A DNA stretch of 64,000 nucleotides from Phycisphaerae bacterium (GCA_023150615.1 JAKLKO010000016.1:19916-83915); one strand, 5' to 3'. Positions 46,652 to 55,969 are shown, counted from the first letter of the stretch. The notes: generated by a model from the letters alone, not told the origin. Made by a program: numbers and translations.

Positions 46652-47454
46652 CGCTGATCCGTACGCTCCGCCGCGCCCCGATACGCCAGCGCGATCCCCC
46701 GAATGCACAGGTCCGGAACGACCGCGTCGACGAATTCCACCGTGTCCGCCACCAGCCGGCTGTAGCCGCCCGTCAGGATCAGCTCCGGCCAGTGCTTCAG
46801 ATCGGTCGCGTAGCGCTCGACGATTTCGCGCAGTGCGCCGGCCGCGCCGTACAGCAGTCCGTTGTTGATCGCTTCCTCGGTCGTCGTGCCATACGTCGAC
46901 GTCGCCGCGTGCACCTCCACGAGCGGCAGCGCGGCCGTGCCCTCGTGAAGCGACGCCGATTGCAGCCCGAATCCAGGCAGGATCGCGCCGCCCAGAAACA
47001 CGCCTTCGTCGTTCACGCAGTCGATCGTCGTCGCCGTCCCGTAGCTCGCCACCACGCACGCCCGCCCGACCTGCTCGTACGCCGCCGCCGCCGAGCACAC
47101 CCGATCGACGCCCACGCGCTGCGGCTCCTCGACTGCAAGCGACAGCGGCAGCCGAACATCCCGGCCGACGACCCGCGCCGTCGCTCCCAGAATCTCCTCC
47201 GTCTGGCGGCACACGCGCTCCAGTACCGTGGGAACCACCGACCCGACCACGACCACGCGCTCCCGGTCTTCCGGCAGCGACTCCCATTCCGCCTCGAGCG
47301 CGGTGCCGAATTCTTCCGATTGGTCGGGAAAAAAGCGTTCCACCGACTTCACGTCGGCCGAAATGACCCGCCCCACGGCCACGTGCGAGTTGCCGATCTC
47401 GATCACCAGGAGGTTTGCCGCTCGGCCCGACAGATTGGACGATTGCGGATTCAC
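46648..47454 (-). CDS. coaX: Type III pantothenate kinase
   Basis: 268 residues. It phosphorylates pantothenate, the first step of coenzyme A synthesis. Features of the ASKHA-fold CoaX: N-terminal phosphate loop LLVIEIGNSHVAVG (Glu in place of the common Asp), VVGSVVPTV, PLSLAVEEPQRVGVDRVCSAAAAYE with the GxDR motif, SYGTATTIDCV, LGGAILPGFGLQSASLHEGTAALP, and LTGGYSRLVAD. Start GTG; no strong ribosome site. Its end overlaps the start of the mnmE-like gene as ATGA, so it leads the coaX-mnmE-truB operon. Confidence 0.93.
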   Translation of the reverse strand: MNPQSSNLSGRAANLLVIEIGNSHVAVGRVISADVKSVERFFPDQSEEFGTALEAEWESLPEDRERVVVVGSVVPTVLERVCRQTEEILGATARVVGRDVRLPLSLAVEEPQRVGVDRVCSAAAAYEQVGRACVVASYGTATTIDCVNDEGVFLGGAILPGFGLQSASLHEGTAALPLVEVHAATSTYGTTTEEAINNGLLYGAAGALREIVERYATDLKHWPELILTGGYSRLVADTVEFVDAVVPDLCIRGIALAYRGAAERTDQR

Positions 47455-47636
47455 GTCTCAATTCCGATGCGCCGACGGCCGCGGCGAACAATCAGACCCG
47501 ATTCGCCGATAACGCCCTCGCCGGCCTGCGACTGGGAATTATCCGTACCCGCTCCGCAGTTAACACTGATGGACAGCGCTGTGAATCGAGCCTACCGCAG
47601 CGGCGTACCTTTCGCCTCTAACTTCCTTCCCTCGAG

Positions 47637-47689
47637 CGAGCGGGTCGCGCCGCTCGTCAGTCGCCCCGTACCCGACGGGGCGATTTTTT
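47637..47689 (+). terminator. Intrinsic terminator on the plus strand with a preceding hairpin
   Basis: A perfect nine-base-pair stem, TCGCCCCGT (47661-47669) with ACGGGGCGA (47675-47683), closes a five-base loop and is followed by T6 (47684-47689). Another seven-base-pair hairpin, CGAGCGG/CCGCTCG (47637-47656), sits just before it. Neither flanking gene is on the plus strand (coaX and tRNA-Leu are both minus), so the RNA it ends is not explained by annotated genes. Confidence 0.72.
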
Positions 47690-47712
47690 GGCCGGTCCAT
47701 CCGCGTCCGCGA

Positions 47713-47799
47713 TGGGCGAGGCGGGACTTGAACCCGCACGGGCGTGAATCCGCCCTGGGGATTTTAAGTCCCCTGCGTCTGCCATTTCGCCACTCGCCC
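47713..47799 (-). tRNA. tRNA-Leu (UAA)
   Basis: 87 bases. Acceptor stem GGGCGAG/CTCGCCC with discriminator A; anticodon stem GGGGA/TCCCC with loop CTTAAAA, anticodon TAA; a long variable arm (CAGGGCGG to CGCCCGTG region) typical of class II leucine tRNA; T-arm GCGGG TTCAAGT CCCGC. CCA is not encoded. Confidence 0.96.
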
Positions 47800-47926
47800 G
47801 CCATCGCCGTCGCATCCTACCGCGAACCTCCGCCCGCCGGGAGACGTTTCGCATCGACACGGACGCGCTCGTGGTCTAGGATGCCGGGGGGAGGGGCTGG
47901 ACACGATTCTCCCCGGAGCCGAACCC

Positions 47927-48472
47927 ATGACCTCCACGTCTACACACGATGCCGGCACGACCGCCGCCTACCGCGAAAAATTCGCGGCGCTGCTCGGCGA
48001 TCGCGACCCGCTGGACGTCTTCACGACGACGCCCGGCACGCTCGAAATGCTCCTCGCGCCGCACTCGGCAGAGCTGCTGCGAAAGCGGCCGTTTGCCGAT
48101 CGCTGGACCTGGACCGTCAACGAGATCGTCGGCCACCTCATCGACGCCGAGATCGTCTACGGCTTCCGCGCCCGGCTGATTCTCTGCGAAGACCGGCCGG
48201 CGATTACGCCCATGGACCAGGAAAAGTGGGTCGCCGGACAGCGCTACAACGATCGCGAGCCGGCCGAGAATCTCGCCGCGTTCCGTGCCATCCGGCAACA
48301 GTCGATCGACTTCTGGCGGCGCGTGCCGCCGACTGTCATGCAGCGCGTCGGCATCCACGCCGAGCGCGGCGAAGAATCGCTCGCAACGATGGTCCGCATG
48401 CTTGCCGGCCACGACCTCTCGCACATCGACCAGATCACGCGCTACCTAGACGCTCTGACCGGGAAGGCGTAA
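47927..48472 (+). CDS. DinB-superfamily (DinB_2) protein
   Basis: 181 residues, four-helix bundle. The pattern WTVNEIVGHLIDAEIVYGFRARLIL, then AAFRAIRQQSIDFWRRV, then GEESLATMVRMLAGHDLSHIDQI is typical of DinB_2 proteins. Three His residues at VGHL, GHDL and LSHI fit the metal site of the family. Members include thiol-dependent metal enzymes such as bacillithiol transferases and many uncharacterised proteins. Stands alone between two tRNA genes on its strand. Substrate unknown. Confidence 0.85.
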   Translation: MTSTSTHDAGTTAAYREKFAALLGDRDPLDVFTTTPGTLEMLLAPHSAELLRKRPFADRWTWTVNEIVGHLIDAEIVYGFRARLILCEDRPAITPMDQEKWVAGQRYNDREPAENLAAFRAIRQQSIDFWRRVPPTVMQRVGIHAERGEESLATMVRMLAGHDLSHIDQITRYLDALTGKA

Positions 48473-48585
48473 CGGCTCGCGGCGGCGATTCGGCCGGTCC
48501 CCTTGCCGTGGCGGCGCGATCGGGATTACCATCCGCGGGGTTCGTTGCATTGCGCGGGGAACCGCGCACCGCGTGAACCGCGTGT

Positions 48586-48676
48586 GGAGAGGTGGCTGAG
48601 TGGCTTAAAGCGACGGTTTGCTAAACCGTTGTACGGGCTAAAACCTGTACCGGGGGTTCGAATCCCCCCCTCTCCG
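48586..48676 (+). tRNA. tRNA-Ser (GCU)
   Basis: 91 bases. Acceptor stem GGAGAGG/CCTCTCC with discriminator G; D-arm with TGGCTGAGTGG; anticodon loop TTGCTAA, anticodon GCT; long variable arm (TACGGGCTAAAACCTGTA); T-arm GGGGG TTCGAAT CCCCC. CCA is not encoded. Confidence 0.97.
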
Positions 48677-49219
48677 TTCGCCTGCGGCGAACTGAGCAGG
48701 TGAGCAGTAGAGAGTCGGGCGAGAAATCGAGCGAAAACGCAAACGGGCGCTATCGCCGTCGTGCGTGGATGTCCGTCCCTCTCTCCCGATCGGAGATGGT
48801 TGGGATAAGGGCAATTCCCCCGCGCTCCACGGGCCGAAACCTCTGGCAACCGACGTGCGACCTCCGCGCGAGATGCGCTTTTCCAGTTTTCGCTGGCCGT
48901 AATCGCGGCAGCCTGCGACCGCAGGTGGGCGGCGCGATGGGCACCGCGTGACGTTCGTGGACGAATCCCTGAAAGCGATCGCGGCGGGTCCATCGTGCCG
49001 CGATGCCCCGCGCGCCGAATCGACGGCGCCCCTCCGGCGGCTCTCGACTCCAGGCCCCGCCGTTGATTTCCCTCCGCCCCGCGGTAAGCTGGAGTTGCCC
49101 CGTTGCCTTGGGACCCACATGACCAGGCACCCGGTGTCGTTCTGCGCCGCGGCCTCCACGCATCGCGAGTCGCCCGAAACCGCCTTCCCTGCCGCCTGGC
49201 AGCCGCCGGAGCCGACTCG
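48677..49219. other. Long spacer without a convincing gene
   Basis: About 540 bases between tRNA-Ser and the metal-handling block. Open frames exist on both strands, but their peptides are Arg/Ser/Pro-rich and show no fold. A short imperfect palindrome (TCTCCCGATCGGAGA) lies near 48783-48797. I find no copy of the tRNA 3' end, integrase fragment or insertion sequence. Confidence 0.5.
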
Positions 49220-49681
49220 ATGACCGGCGCAACCTCGGACCGGCGCGATCCGCCCGGCGCGCCAACGTCGAAGCCCGCGCTTCGCCGGCGCTCGATCTGC
49301 TTCGCCTGTGGCGATCTTCTATTCCTGTCGGCGGTCGGGATGGTCGCGACGCTGGTAATGCACGGCATGCACCTCTTCGACTGGAACTTCGCGCTCGTCT
49401 CCATCGTCGGAATGGCGGCCGCAATGCTCGCGCAGATGCTGATGGCGTTCGGTGTCGCGCCGCTGCTCGGGTCGATCGAATCCATGACGCCCTCGATGGT
49501 CGTGGGCATGATCAGCCCGATGTCCATCTGTACGCTGCACATGTTCGGATGTGAGTCCAGCGGTGGGATGGCGCTCCTGATCGGCGCGGCCTTCGGTGCG
49601 CTGATGTTCGTGTTCGTCGAATTCTACGCCGCCCGAGTGAGGCGATCGCCCGGCTGCCTCCACCCCCTTCGGCCGAGGTGA
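49220..49681 (+). CDS. Met-rich four-helix membrane protein
   Basis: 153 residues with a Cys-containing N-terminal cytoplasmic stretch and about four membrane segments (LLFLSAVGMVATLVMHGMHL, FALVSIVGMAAAMLAQMLMA, SMVVGMISPMSICTLHMFGC, MALLIGAAFGALMFVFVEFY). Met and His cluster within and between helices: MHGMH, MAAAMLAQMLMAFG, MTPSMVVGMISPMSICTLHMFGCESS. This spacing suggests a soft metal such as copper or silver, but no family is recognised. The methyltransferase gene begins four bases after its stop, so they are probably co-transcribed. They face the minus-strand metal-efflux genes. Confidence 0.65.
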   Translation: MTGATSDRRDPPGAPTSKPALRRRSICFACGDLLFLSAVGMVATLVMHGMHLFDWNFALVSIVGMAAAMLAQMLMAFGVAPLLGSIESMTPSMVVGMISPMSICTLHMFGCESSGGMALLIGAAFGALMFVFVEFYAARVRRSPGCLHPLRPR

Positions 49682-49684
49682 GCG

Positions 49685-50308
49685 ATGTCCTTCGTGTGGG
49701 ACCTGCGCGCGAGGCTCTACGACGTCTGCGAGGGTTCGACGCTCCGCCGCGGGCCGGCCAAGTCCGCGCTCTTCCGAGACATGCAGGGACGCGTGCTCTT
49801 CGTGGGCGTCGGAACCGGTGTGGACATCGCGCACTTCCCTCCGGGACGGAGGATCGTCGCGATCGACATCAGCCGGGAGATGCTCCGCCGCGCCGAGCCG
49901 CGCCGCGCGAAATACGCCGGAGACCTCAAGCTGGTCGAGGCCGACGCGATGAACCTGCGATTCCCCGACGGCGCCTTCGATACGGCCGTCACGTCCTGCA
50001 CGTTCTGCTCCGTGCCCGATCCGGTTCGCGGCCTGAAGGAACTCCATCGAGTCCTGCGGCCGGGCGGTCGGTTGCTGATGTTCGAGCACGTCCGCAGCCG
50101 CCATCCGGTCTTCGGGCTGACCCTCGATCTCATGACGCTCTGGACCCGCCGGCTGGGCACGGAGATGAACCGCGACACCGTACGAAACGTCCTCGCGGCC
50201 GGCTTCGAGATCACACACATTGACAGCGTGTACCTCGATATCATTCTGGCCATTCGCGGACGAAAGCCGGACGCACGGGCGTCATCGCGCAAGTCGCATC
50301 TTGGATAA
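49685..50308 (+). CDS. Class I SAM-dependent methyltransferase
   Basis: 207 residues. Rossmann-type methyltransferase: motif I VLFVGVGTGVDIAHFP, motif II VAIDISREMLRRAEPR, motif III KLVEADAMNLRFPDGAFDTAVTSCTFCSVPDPVRGLKELHRVLRPGGRLLMFEHV. The latter arrangement resembles UbiE/Pmt-like lipid or small-molecule methyltransferases. Four bases after the Met-rich membrane protein gene. A role in metal or metalloid resistance (for example methylation) would fit the neighbourhood but is inference. Ends about 150 bases before the convergent pump gene. Confidence 0.85.
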   Translation: MSFVWDLRARLYDVCEGSTLRRGPAKSALFRDMQGRVLFVGVGTGVDIAHFPPGRRIVAIDISREMLRRAEPRRAKYAGDLKLVEADAMNLRFPDGAFDTAVTSCTFCSVPDPVRGLKELHRVLRPGGRLLMFEHVRSRHPVFGLTLDLMTLWTRRLGTEMNRDTVRNVLAAGFEITHIDSVYLDIILAIRGRKPDARASSRKSHLG

Positions 50309-50462
50309 CGCTGCGATCCGAACGGCGCGCATGCTCGGCATGGCCCTCGGGGCGCTGAGCTTCGCTGTCTGCCGACCGGCCGCGCCGCGCCTCGACGCGA
50401 GTGCGTCCTGCGGGCGGCGGCGATCAGTCCGCGTGTCCGCCCGGTGACGACGGGGGGCTCGT

Positions 50463-53400
50463 TCAGCCCGGGCCGGCCATCGGTGCCGGTCTGCCGAATC
50501 GAACGAGCAGGGCCGGCAACACCAGCATGTTCAGGACCGTCGACGAGAGCAGCCCGAACACAATGACGCGCGCCATTGGCGTGAGGATCTCCGTGCCCGC
50601 TTGTTCATGAGCGAGCGCGACGGGGATCATCGCGAGTCCCGCGGCCAGCGCGGTCATCATGATGGGCGCCAGCCGCTCCATTGCGCCGCGAAGGATCGCC
50701 TGCCGGAAATCGGCGACTCGCTCGTGCGTCTGCAAATGCCGAATATGAGAAACCATCATGATGCCGTTGCGGGCCGCGATTCCGAAGACGGTGATGAATC
50801 CGATGATCGACGCGACGGACAGCTCCCCATCGGACAGCAGGACGCCGCCGACACCGCCGATCAGCGCGAGCGGGAGATTGACCATGATCAGCAGCGCATC
50901 GCGCATCGAGCGAAACACGACGTGGAGCAGAAACCCGATCCCCAGGATGACGATGACGCCCAAAACCGCGAGCGTGCGCCCGGTCTTCTCAGCGCTTTCG
51001 AATTGGCCGCCGTACGCCACGTAGTATCCGGGCGGGAGCTTCACGCGGGAGGGGACGGCCCGGCGGACCTCGTTCACCACGCCGGCCAGGTCGCGATTCG
51101 CGACGTTGCACATGACCACGATCTTGCGCTGGACGTCCTCGCGGCTGATGAAGTTCGGTCCCTGATCCTGATCGATGCGGGCAACGGCGCGAAGAGGGAT
51201 GATCGGCCCCGCCGGCGTGTGAACGGGAATGTCGCCGGCCGACTGCGGATCGGGCGGGTCGCCCACACGCAGCACGAGTTGGAACGAATGGCTGCCCACG
51301 AGGATTCGCGAGACCGGCATGCCGCGATAGGCGGCCTCCAGTGCGTGCGACAGATCGGGCGCACGCAGACCGAATCGCGCCATGGCGTCGCGGTCGAACT
51401 CAATCCGCAGCGTCGGAATGCGGACCTGCTGCTCGATCGAAAGGTCGACGACTCCGCGGATGCCGCGCATCACGGATTCCGTCTGCTTCGCAAGCTCGCG
51501 CAGCTTTCCGAGGTCATCGCCGAAAAGCTTGACCGCAATGCTGGCGCGAGTTCCGGAGAGCATGTGATCGATGCGATGGCTGATGGGCTGGCCAAACGTC
51601 GCCTGAATCCCCGGAATGATGGCCAGCTCGGCGCGAAGCGCCTCCAGCAACTCTGACTTCGATCGGCGGCGCTGACCCAGCCGAAGCGGCGCGTCCATGT
51701 CCAGCGTCAGGTCGATCTCGCTGGCCTCGACGCCCTGAACGTGCTCATCCTCCTCAGCACGACCCGTCCGACGGCCGATGGCGACGATCTCGGGATGCCG
51801 CATCAGCGACTCCTCCGCGAGGTGTGCGAGGGCATCGCTCTCTTCGAGCGATGTCCCGGGCACCGTCACCAGTCCAACCACGAGGGCGCCCTCGTTGAAT
51901 TCCGGCAGGAACCCGCGACCGAACCGCGACGCCGCCCCGGCGGCCGCAACGAAGGCGATCATCGTAGGCACGACGACCATCCACGGATGCCGTAGCGACC
52001 AGTTCAACGGAGCGGAATAGGCCTGCCTCAACCGTCGGACGAGCCAGGGCTCCTCCGTCTGATGGATCGTCCGGCTGTTGGGGAGGAGATAGAAGCCGAG
52101 CGCGGGTGTCAGCGTGAGTGCCGTGACGAGAGAGGCCATCAACGACAGGCAGAATGCCAGTCCGAGGGGGCGAAGGAGACGCCCTTCCACGCCGGAGAGA
52201 AAGAAGATCGGCGCGAAGACCAGCAGGATGATCACCGTCGCAAACACGATGGATGCGCGGACTTCGATGCTGGCCTCGTAGATCACGTCAAGTACGCGTC
52301 GGCGCGTGTTGTCGGCTCGCTTTGCATTCTCGCGCAGCCGCCTCACAACGTTTTCGACATCGATGATCGCATCGTCCACTAGAGCCCCGATGGCGATGGC
52401 CATTCCGCCGAGAGTCATGGTGTTGATCGTCTCCCCGGTCAACTTCAGCGCGATGATCGACGTCGCCAGCGAGAGCGGAATCGCGAGGAGAGTGATGACG
52501 CTGGCGCGCAGGCTCCAGAGGAAGGGCGCCACGATCAGAATGACCAGCACGCCGCCATCGCGGAGGGCATGGCGCGTATTCGTGAGGGAGGCTTCGATGA
52601 ATCGGCTCTGTCGAAAGAGGTTCTTGTTGATGCGCATTCCCTCGGGGAGCGACGCCTGAATCTCGTCGAGAACGGCATCGAGCCGGGTCGTCAGCTCGAG
52701 GGTATTGACGCCCGGTTGCTTCTGGATCGCCAGCACGACGCCCGGCTCGATGTGGGGCTCCCACGATTCGCCCCGTCGCGACGCGGCCGCCGTCCCACGC
52801 TTGACCGCGGGTCCGACGCGAACGACTCCGAGATCGCGCACGCGCACCGGTACGCCATCGCGCAGCGTGACGAGCGTCTTGCCGATGTCATCCACCGTGC
52901 GCATGCGACCGATTCCCTGGACGACGGACTCCTCCGCGGCCTGCACGGTGAATCCGGCGGAAACGTTCTCATTGGCCTCGCGCACGGCTGCGGCGACCTC
53001 GTCGATTCCGATCTCGTAGGCGCGGAGTCGCGCCGGCGACAGGACGATCTGATACTGCTTCTCGTCGCCGCCGATGGGCGTGACCTGTGAGACGCCGCCC
53101 ACCGACAGCAATCGGCGCCGAACGTGCGTGGTCGCGGTGGTGCGGAGGTCCATCGGGCCGTGACGGTCGGAGGTCAGCGAGATGAACAGGATCTCCCCCA
53201 TGACCGACGAGATGGGCGCGAGCTTCGGCGGCTCGGCCTCCGGCGGGAGCTTTCCCGCCAGCGCGGCGAGGCGCTCGGTGACCGTCTGGCGGGCACGATA
53301 AATGTCCGCGCCCCAATCGAATTCGACCCACACGACGCTGATACCGACCGCGGTTGCGGATCGGACGCGGCGGACGTGGGCCGCGCCGTTCACCGCCGTC

Positions 53401-53609
53401 TCGATGGGGAAGGTGACCTGCGTCTCCATCTCCTCGGGGGCCATGCCTCGGCCCTCACAGACGATCGTGACGGTGGGTGGGGTCAGATCAGGAAACACGT
53501 CGACCGGCAGGGTCGTCGCCAGATACCCGCCGGTGACCAGGACGATCAGTGACACGATCACGACCGCGAGTCGATTGACTAATGACCAGCGAATGAGCCA
53601 GTTGATCAT
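50463..53609 (-). CDS. Heavy-metal efflux RND pump, CzcA/CusA family
   Basis: 1048 residues. HME-type RND transporter that expels divalent or monovalent metal ions from periplasm or cytoplasm. Evidence: N-terminus MINWLIRWSLVNRLAVVI, DVFPDLTPPTVTIVCEGRGM, ETQVTFPIETAVNG, RSATAVGISVVWVEFDWG, the helix-4 relay GALVDDAIIDVENVVRRL, and the late IIGFITVFGIAARNGIMMVSHI. The membrane block near residue 350-500 has the charges typical of CzcA. Metal specificity (Cu/Ag or Co/Zn/Cd) cannot be settled from motifs alone. It follows its adaptor gene by 14 bases on the minus strand. No outer-membrane channel gene is present. Confidence 0.93.
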   Translation of the reverse strand: MINWLIRWSLVNRLAVVIVSLIVLVTGGYLATTLPVDVFPDLTPPTVTIVCEGRGMAPEEMETQVTFPIETAVNGAAHVRRVRSATAVGISVVWVEFDWGADIYRARQTVTERLAALAGKLPPEAEPPKLAPISSVMGEILFISLTSDRHGPMDLRTTATTHVRRRLLSVGGVSQVTPIGGDEKQYQIVLSPARLRAYEIGIDEVAAAVREANENVSAGFTVQAAEESVVQGIGRMRTVDDIGKTLVTLRDGVPVRVRDLGVVRVGPAVKRGTAAASRRGESWEPHIEPGVVLAIQKQPGVNTLELTTRLDAVLDEIQASLPEGMRINKNLFRQSRFIEASLTNTRHALRDGGVLVILIVAPFLWSLRASVITLLAIPLSLATSIIALKLTGETINTMTLGGMAIAIGALVDDAIIDVENVVRRLRENAKRADNTRRRVLDVIYEASIEVRASIVFATVIILLVFAPIFFLSGVEGRLLRPLGLAFCLSLMASLVTALTLTPALGFYLLPNSRTIHQTEEPWLVRRLRQAYSAPLNWSLRHPWMVVVPTMIAFVAAAGAASRFGRGFLPEFNEGALVVGLVTVPGTSLEESDALAHLAEESLMRHPEIVAIGRRTGRAEEDEHVQGVEASEIDLTLDMDAPLRLGQRRRSKSELLEALRAELAIIPGIQATFGQPISHRIDHMLSGTRASIAVKLFGDDLGKLRELAKQTESVMRGIRGVVDLSIEQQVRIPTLRIEFDRDAMARFGLRAPDLSHALEAAYRGMPVSRILVGSHSFQLVLRVGDPPDPQSAGDIPVHTPAGPIIPLRAVARIDQDQGPNFISREDVQRKIVVMCNVANRDLAGVVNEVRRAVPSRVKLPPGYYVAYGGQFESAEKTGRTLAVLGVIVILGIGFLLHVVFRSMRDALLIMVNLPLALIGGVGGVLLSDGELSVASIIGFITVFGIAARNGIMMVSHIRHLQTHERVADFRQAILRGAMERLAPIMMTALAAGLAMIPVALAHEQAGTEILTPMARVIVFGLLSSTVLNMLVLPALLVRFGRPAPMAGPG

Positions 53610-53623
53610 CGCACGCGTCCTGC

Positions 53624-55267
53624 TCAGTGTACGTGGCCGGGGCCGAAGGCCGACCCGGATAATGCGGCGAGTTTGACGAGATTCGCCCCGCGCGACACGA
53701 CCCGTTCGCCGCGGCTTACTCCGCGGATCACCTCGACCAGGGTTCCGTCACGCGCGCCGAGCACCAGCTCTCGCTTCTGAAAGAGTTCGCCGCCAAGCAG
53801 CACGAACGCGATGGGGGCGCCGTTCTCCATGACGATGGCCTGTTCCGGAATCCCCACCGTCCGACGCGTTGCACCTGTCTCCAGGAACACCTCCGCGAAC
53901 ATCCCGTCCCGAAGTGACCCTTCGGGGTTGGGAATCTCGAATCGCAGAGGGACCGTGCGCGATGCCGGATCGACGACCGACCCGAAGTGTACGAGCTTGC
54001 CGCCGCTCGTCCGCACGTCGATGCGCCGGTCCGGATAGGAACTCGCCACGACCAGTGCGTTGGGCGTCGCAGGAAGTCGCGCGAGGTCGAATTCCGAGAC
54101 ACGCACCGAGACCCAGACACGATCGAGATTGACGATTCGGAACAGTTCTTCGTGTGCTTCGAGCTGTTCGCCGTCCACGTGCGAGGCCGATACGACCTGC
54201 CCGGAAATCGGCGCTGTCAGTCGAATGCGAAGCGGATCCTCGCTTCCGCCGTCGATCGCGGGTTGCCGCGCGGCCTCCCTGAAAATATCCAGTTGTTCGG
54301 CGACTTCGTCGTACTTGGCTTTCAGCGCGACCGCGGCGTCAAATTGCGCCTGTGCCAGCGCCAGGTCCCGCTCGACCTCGTACATCTCGCGCTGGGAACT
54401 GACGCGCGCCCTCTGCAGGCCGGCCAGGCGATCGTACTCGCGTTGGGCGAATTGAAAATGCGCGCGGGCCTCGTCGACGCCGCGCTGAATCTCCACCGCC
54501 CGCGTGCGGAGTTCCAGCGCGTACGTCGCCGTTTCGTTCAGGGTCGGGACCGTTGGCTCGAGCACGGCCAGCACCTGGCCGGCGCGGACGGACGCTCCAA
54601 GCCTCGGCAACCCCTCTCCGCTCGGCGACAAGAGGCGGCCCGCAACGGGCGCCAGTACGACCGCGGAACGTTCGAGCGGCGCAACCACCTCCCCGGCGCA
54701 CTGCACGCGTTCGACAAGGGAATGCTCATCGGCCGTGTGCAGCAGCATGCCGATCTTCCATTGCTGCTCCATCAGGAATGGAACGGCATTTGCTGGATCC
54801 GCCGGCTCCGGCCTGGCGGCGCTGGAAGCGCGCATCGCTGCCTCGTCCGCGTGCACGACCAGCCGGCCGAGAGGAATCTCGTCGGAGACCTGCGGTCCCC
54901 GCACGAGGATCCGCGCATCGAATTCACCGGCATCGGGAAACGTCAGTTCCGGCGTGTAGAGGCCGTCTCGCTTCGGCGCGGCCAATCGCGCAATAATCGG
55001 CTCGCTGCTGCCGCGGCGGGCCTCCAGCACGAATTCGCCCGACCGCACCGGTTGACCGTCCGCGAGGACGCTCAGGTGAGCCAGAAACCGCGCGGGCCTT
55101 TCGGCGACCAGGGGCGGGTATTCCATGAACAACTCAAGCTTGTGAGTAAAGTGGGTCACGCTGACCGGCTCCGGCCCTTCCTCGTGGTCGTCGCCGTGCG
55201 GAGGAGGCCGTTGGCAGCACAGTTGGAGAAGCAGCAGTGAGCCGCAGTAGATGATTCGCGCGATCAT
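53624..55267 (-). CDS. Metal-efflux RND adaptor lipoprotein (CusB/CzcB-like)
   Basis: 547 residues from MIARIIYCGSLLLLQLCC; the CC following a hydrophobic segment suggests lipidation. The mature N-terminus is His/acid-rich (PPPHGDDHEEGPEP) and probably binds metal. An N-terminal domain (about 30-160, HKLELFMEYPPLVAERPARF onward) is of the CzcB/CusB type, then the adaptor core: EVVAPLERSAVVLAPVAGRL, coiled coil around 300-360, RIRLTAPISGQVVSASHVDG, VWVSVRVSEFDLARL and the final barrel and membrane-proximal domains. GAGG lies six bases before the ATG. It precedes the pump gene and follows the His-rich gene by 107 bases. Confidence 0.9.
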   Translation of the reverse strand: MIARIIYCGSLLLLQLCCQRPPPHGDDHEEGPEPVSVTHFTHKLELFMEYPPLVAERPARFLAHLSVLADGQPVRSGEFVLEARRGSSEPIIARLAAPKRDGLYTPELTFPDAGEFDARILVRGPQVSDEIPLGRLVVHADEAAMRASSAARPEPADPANAVPFLMEQQWKIGMLLHTADEHSLVERVQCAGEVVAPLERSAVVLAPVAGRLLSPSGEGLPRLGASVRAGQVLAVLEPTVPTLNETATYALELRTRAVEIQRGVDEARAHFQFAQREYDRLAGLQRARVSSQREMYEVERDLALAQAQFDAAVALKAKYDEVAEQLDIFREAARQPAIDGGSEDPLRIRLTAPISGQVVSASHVDGEQLEAHEELFRIVNLDRVWVSVRVSEFDLARLPATPNALVVASSYPDRRIDVRTSGGKLVHFGSVVDPASRTVPLRFEIPNPEGSLRDGMFAEVFLETGATRRTVGIPEQAIVMENGAPIAFVLLGGELFQKRELVLGARDGTLVEVIRGVSRGERVVSRGANLVKLAALSGSAFGPGHVH

Positions 55268-55374
55268 GGCGAGCCTCGAAAGGGGCCTGAACTGGGAACG
55301 CAAACAGAATCGAATCCAGAACAGCGCTGGATCGGAGACAACGCACGGAGAGACGACCCGGTCGGAGAGCCGGA

Positions 55375-55929
55375 TCAGATCAGAATGGCGTGATTGGCGC
55401 GCAGGATCAGCGCGATGGCGTCGTCGGTGGAGATGCACGGCGTTTCGAACCCGCGAAACCGCTGTACATCAACGGCGTCCGACTGCGTGTGATCCCGCGG
55501 CCAGACAATCGAGAGTTCGCAGATCGGCAGAGCGACGGTCCGCAAATCGCCGGCTCGGACCTTCACGATGGTCGGCGTCGCAGCCGGGAGGCGGATCACC
55601 ACGCCGTCGGGAACGGGCGCGCCGATCGACGCGGGCTCCGCGGGGCGGACGTCGGGCGTGTTGAGTGCATCCTCATCATCGCCGTGAACGTCGGCGTGGA
55701 CGTTCATCAGGCGCGTTTCGGGCGAGCCGTCCGCCAGCCGTCCGACGTCGTGCGCATGCACCCCGTGGTCGTCGTGGTGGTGGAGGAGAAACTCGCGCCC
55801 CGTCAGCGACGAGAGAACCAGGTTCGGCAGCACGGCAATCAGCGCCGCCCAACGGGCCATCAGCCCGAATCGCCGTCTTGTCCCTGCGGCCAGGCGCATC
55901 GTCCGCAATCCGGATGCCACGAAAACCAA
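55375..55929 (-). CDS. His-rich small secreted or membrane protein, unknown
   Basis: 184 residues from the first ATG; ATGs at codons 11 and 24 are also possible. One hydrophobic segment (MARWAALIAVLPNLVLSSL) is followed by a His/Asp-rich stretch, FLLHHHDDHGVHAHDVGRLADG, and another, MNVHADVHGDDED. The rest is beta-rich and neutral. This composition suits metal capture in the periplasm in front of the efflux pump. No family recognised. It is the first gene after a probable promoter and leads the adaptor and pump genes. Confidence 0.7.
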   Translation of the reverse strand: MVFVASGLRTMRLAAGTRRRFGLMARWAALIAVLPNLVLSSLTGREFLLHHHDDHGVHAHDVGRLADGSPETRLMNVHADVHGDDEDALNTPDVRPAEPASIGAPVPDGVVIRLPAATPTIVKVRAGDLRTVALPICELSIVWPRDHTQSDAVDVQRFRGFETPCISTDDAIALILRANHAILI

Positions 55930-55939
55930 CCCGGGCGGT

Positions 55940-55969
55940 ATCCTAGGTCACAGGGGGCGGCTGCATCAA
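55940..55969 (-). promoter_or_regulatory. Putative promoter of the His-rich/adaptor/pump operon
   Basis: On the minus strand TTGATG (55969-55964), 18-base spacer, TAGGAT (55945-55940). Transcription would start near 55933, so the first ATG at 55929 would have almost no leader; a downstream ATG is then also likely. The surrounding 216-base gap holds nothing else I can name. Confidence 0.5.

Noticed and set aside
47661..47689. The hairpin as the terminator of the minus-strand tRNA-Leu.
   Set aside because: On the minus strand the T-run becomes an A-run in front of the stem and no U-tract follows it.
48677..49219. tRNA-Ser 3' end as an integration site for a metal-resistance island.
   Set aside because: No repeat of the tRNA 3' end, no integrase and no att-like sequence is visible up to 57.9 kb.
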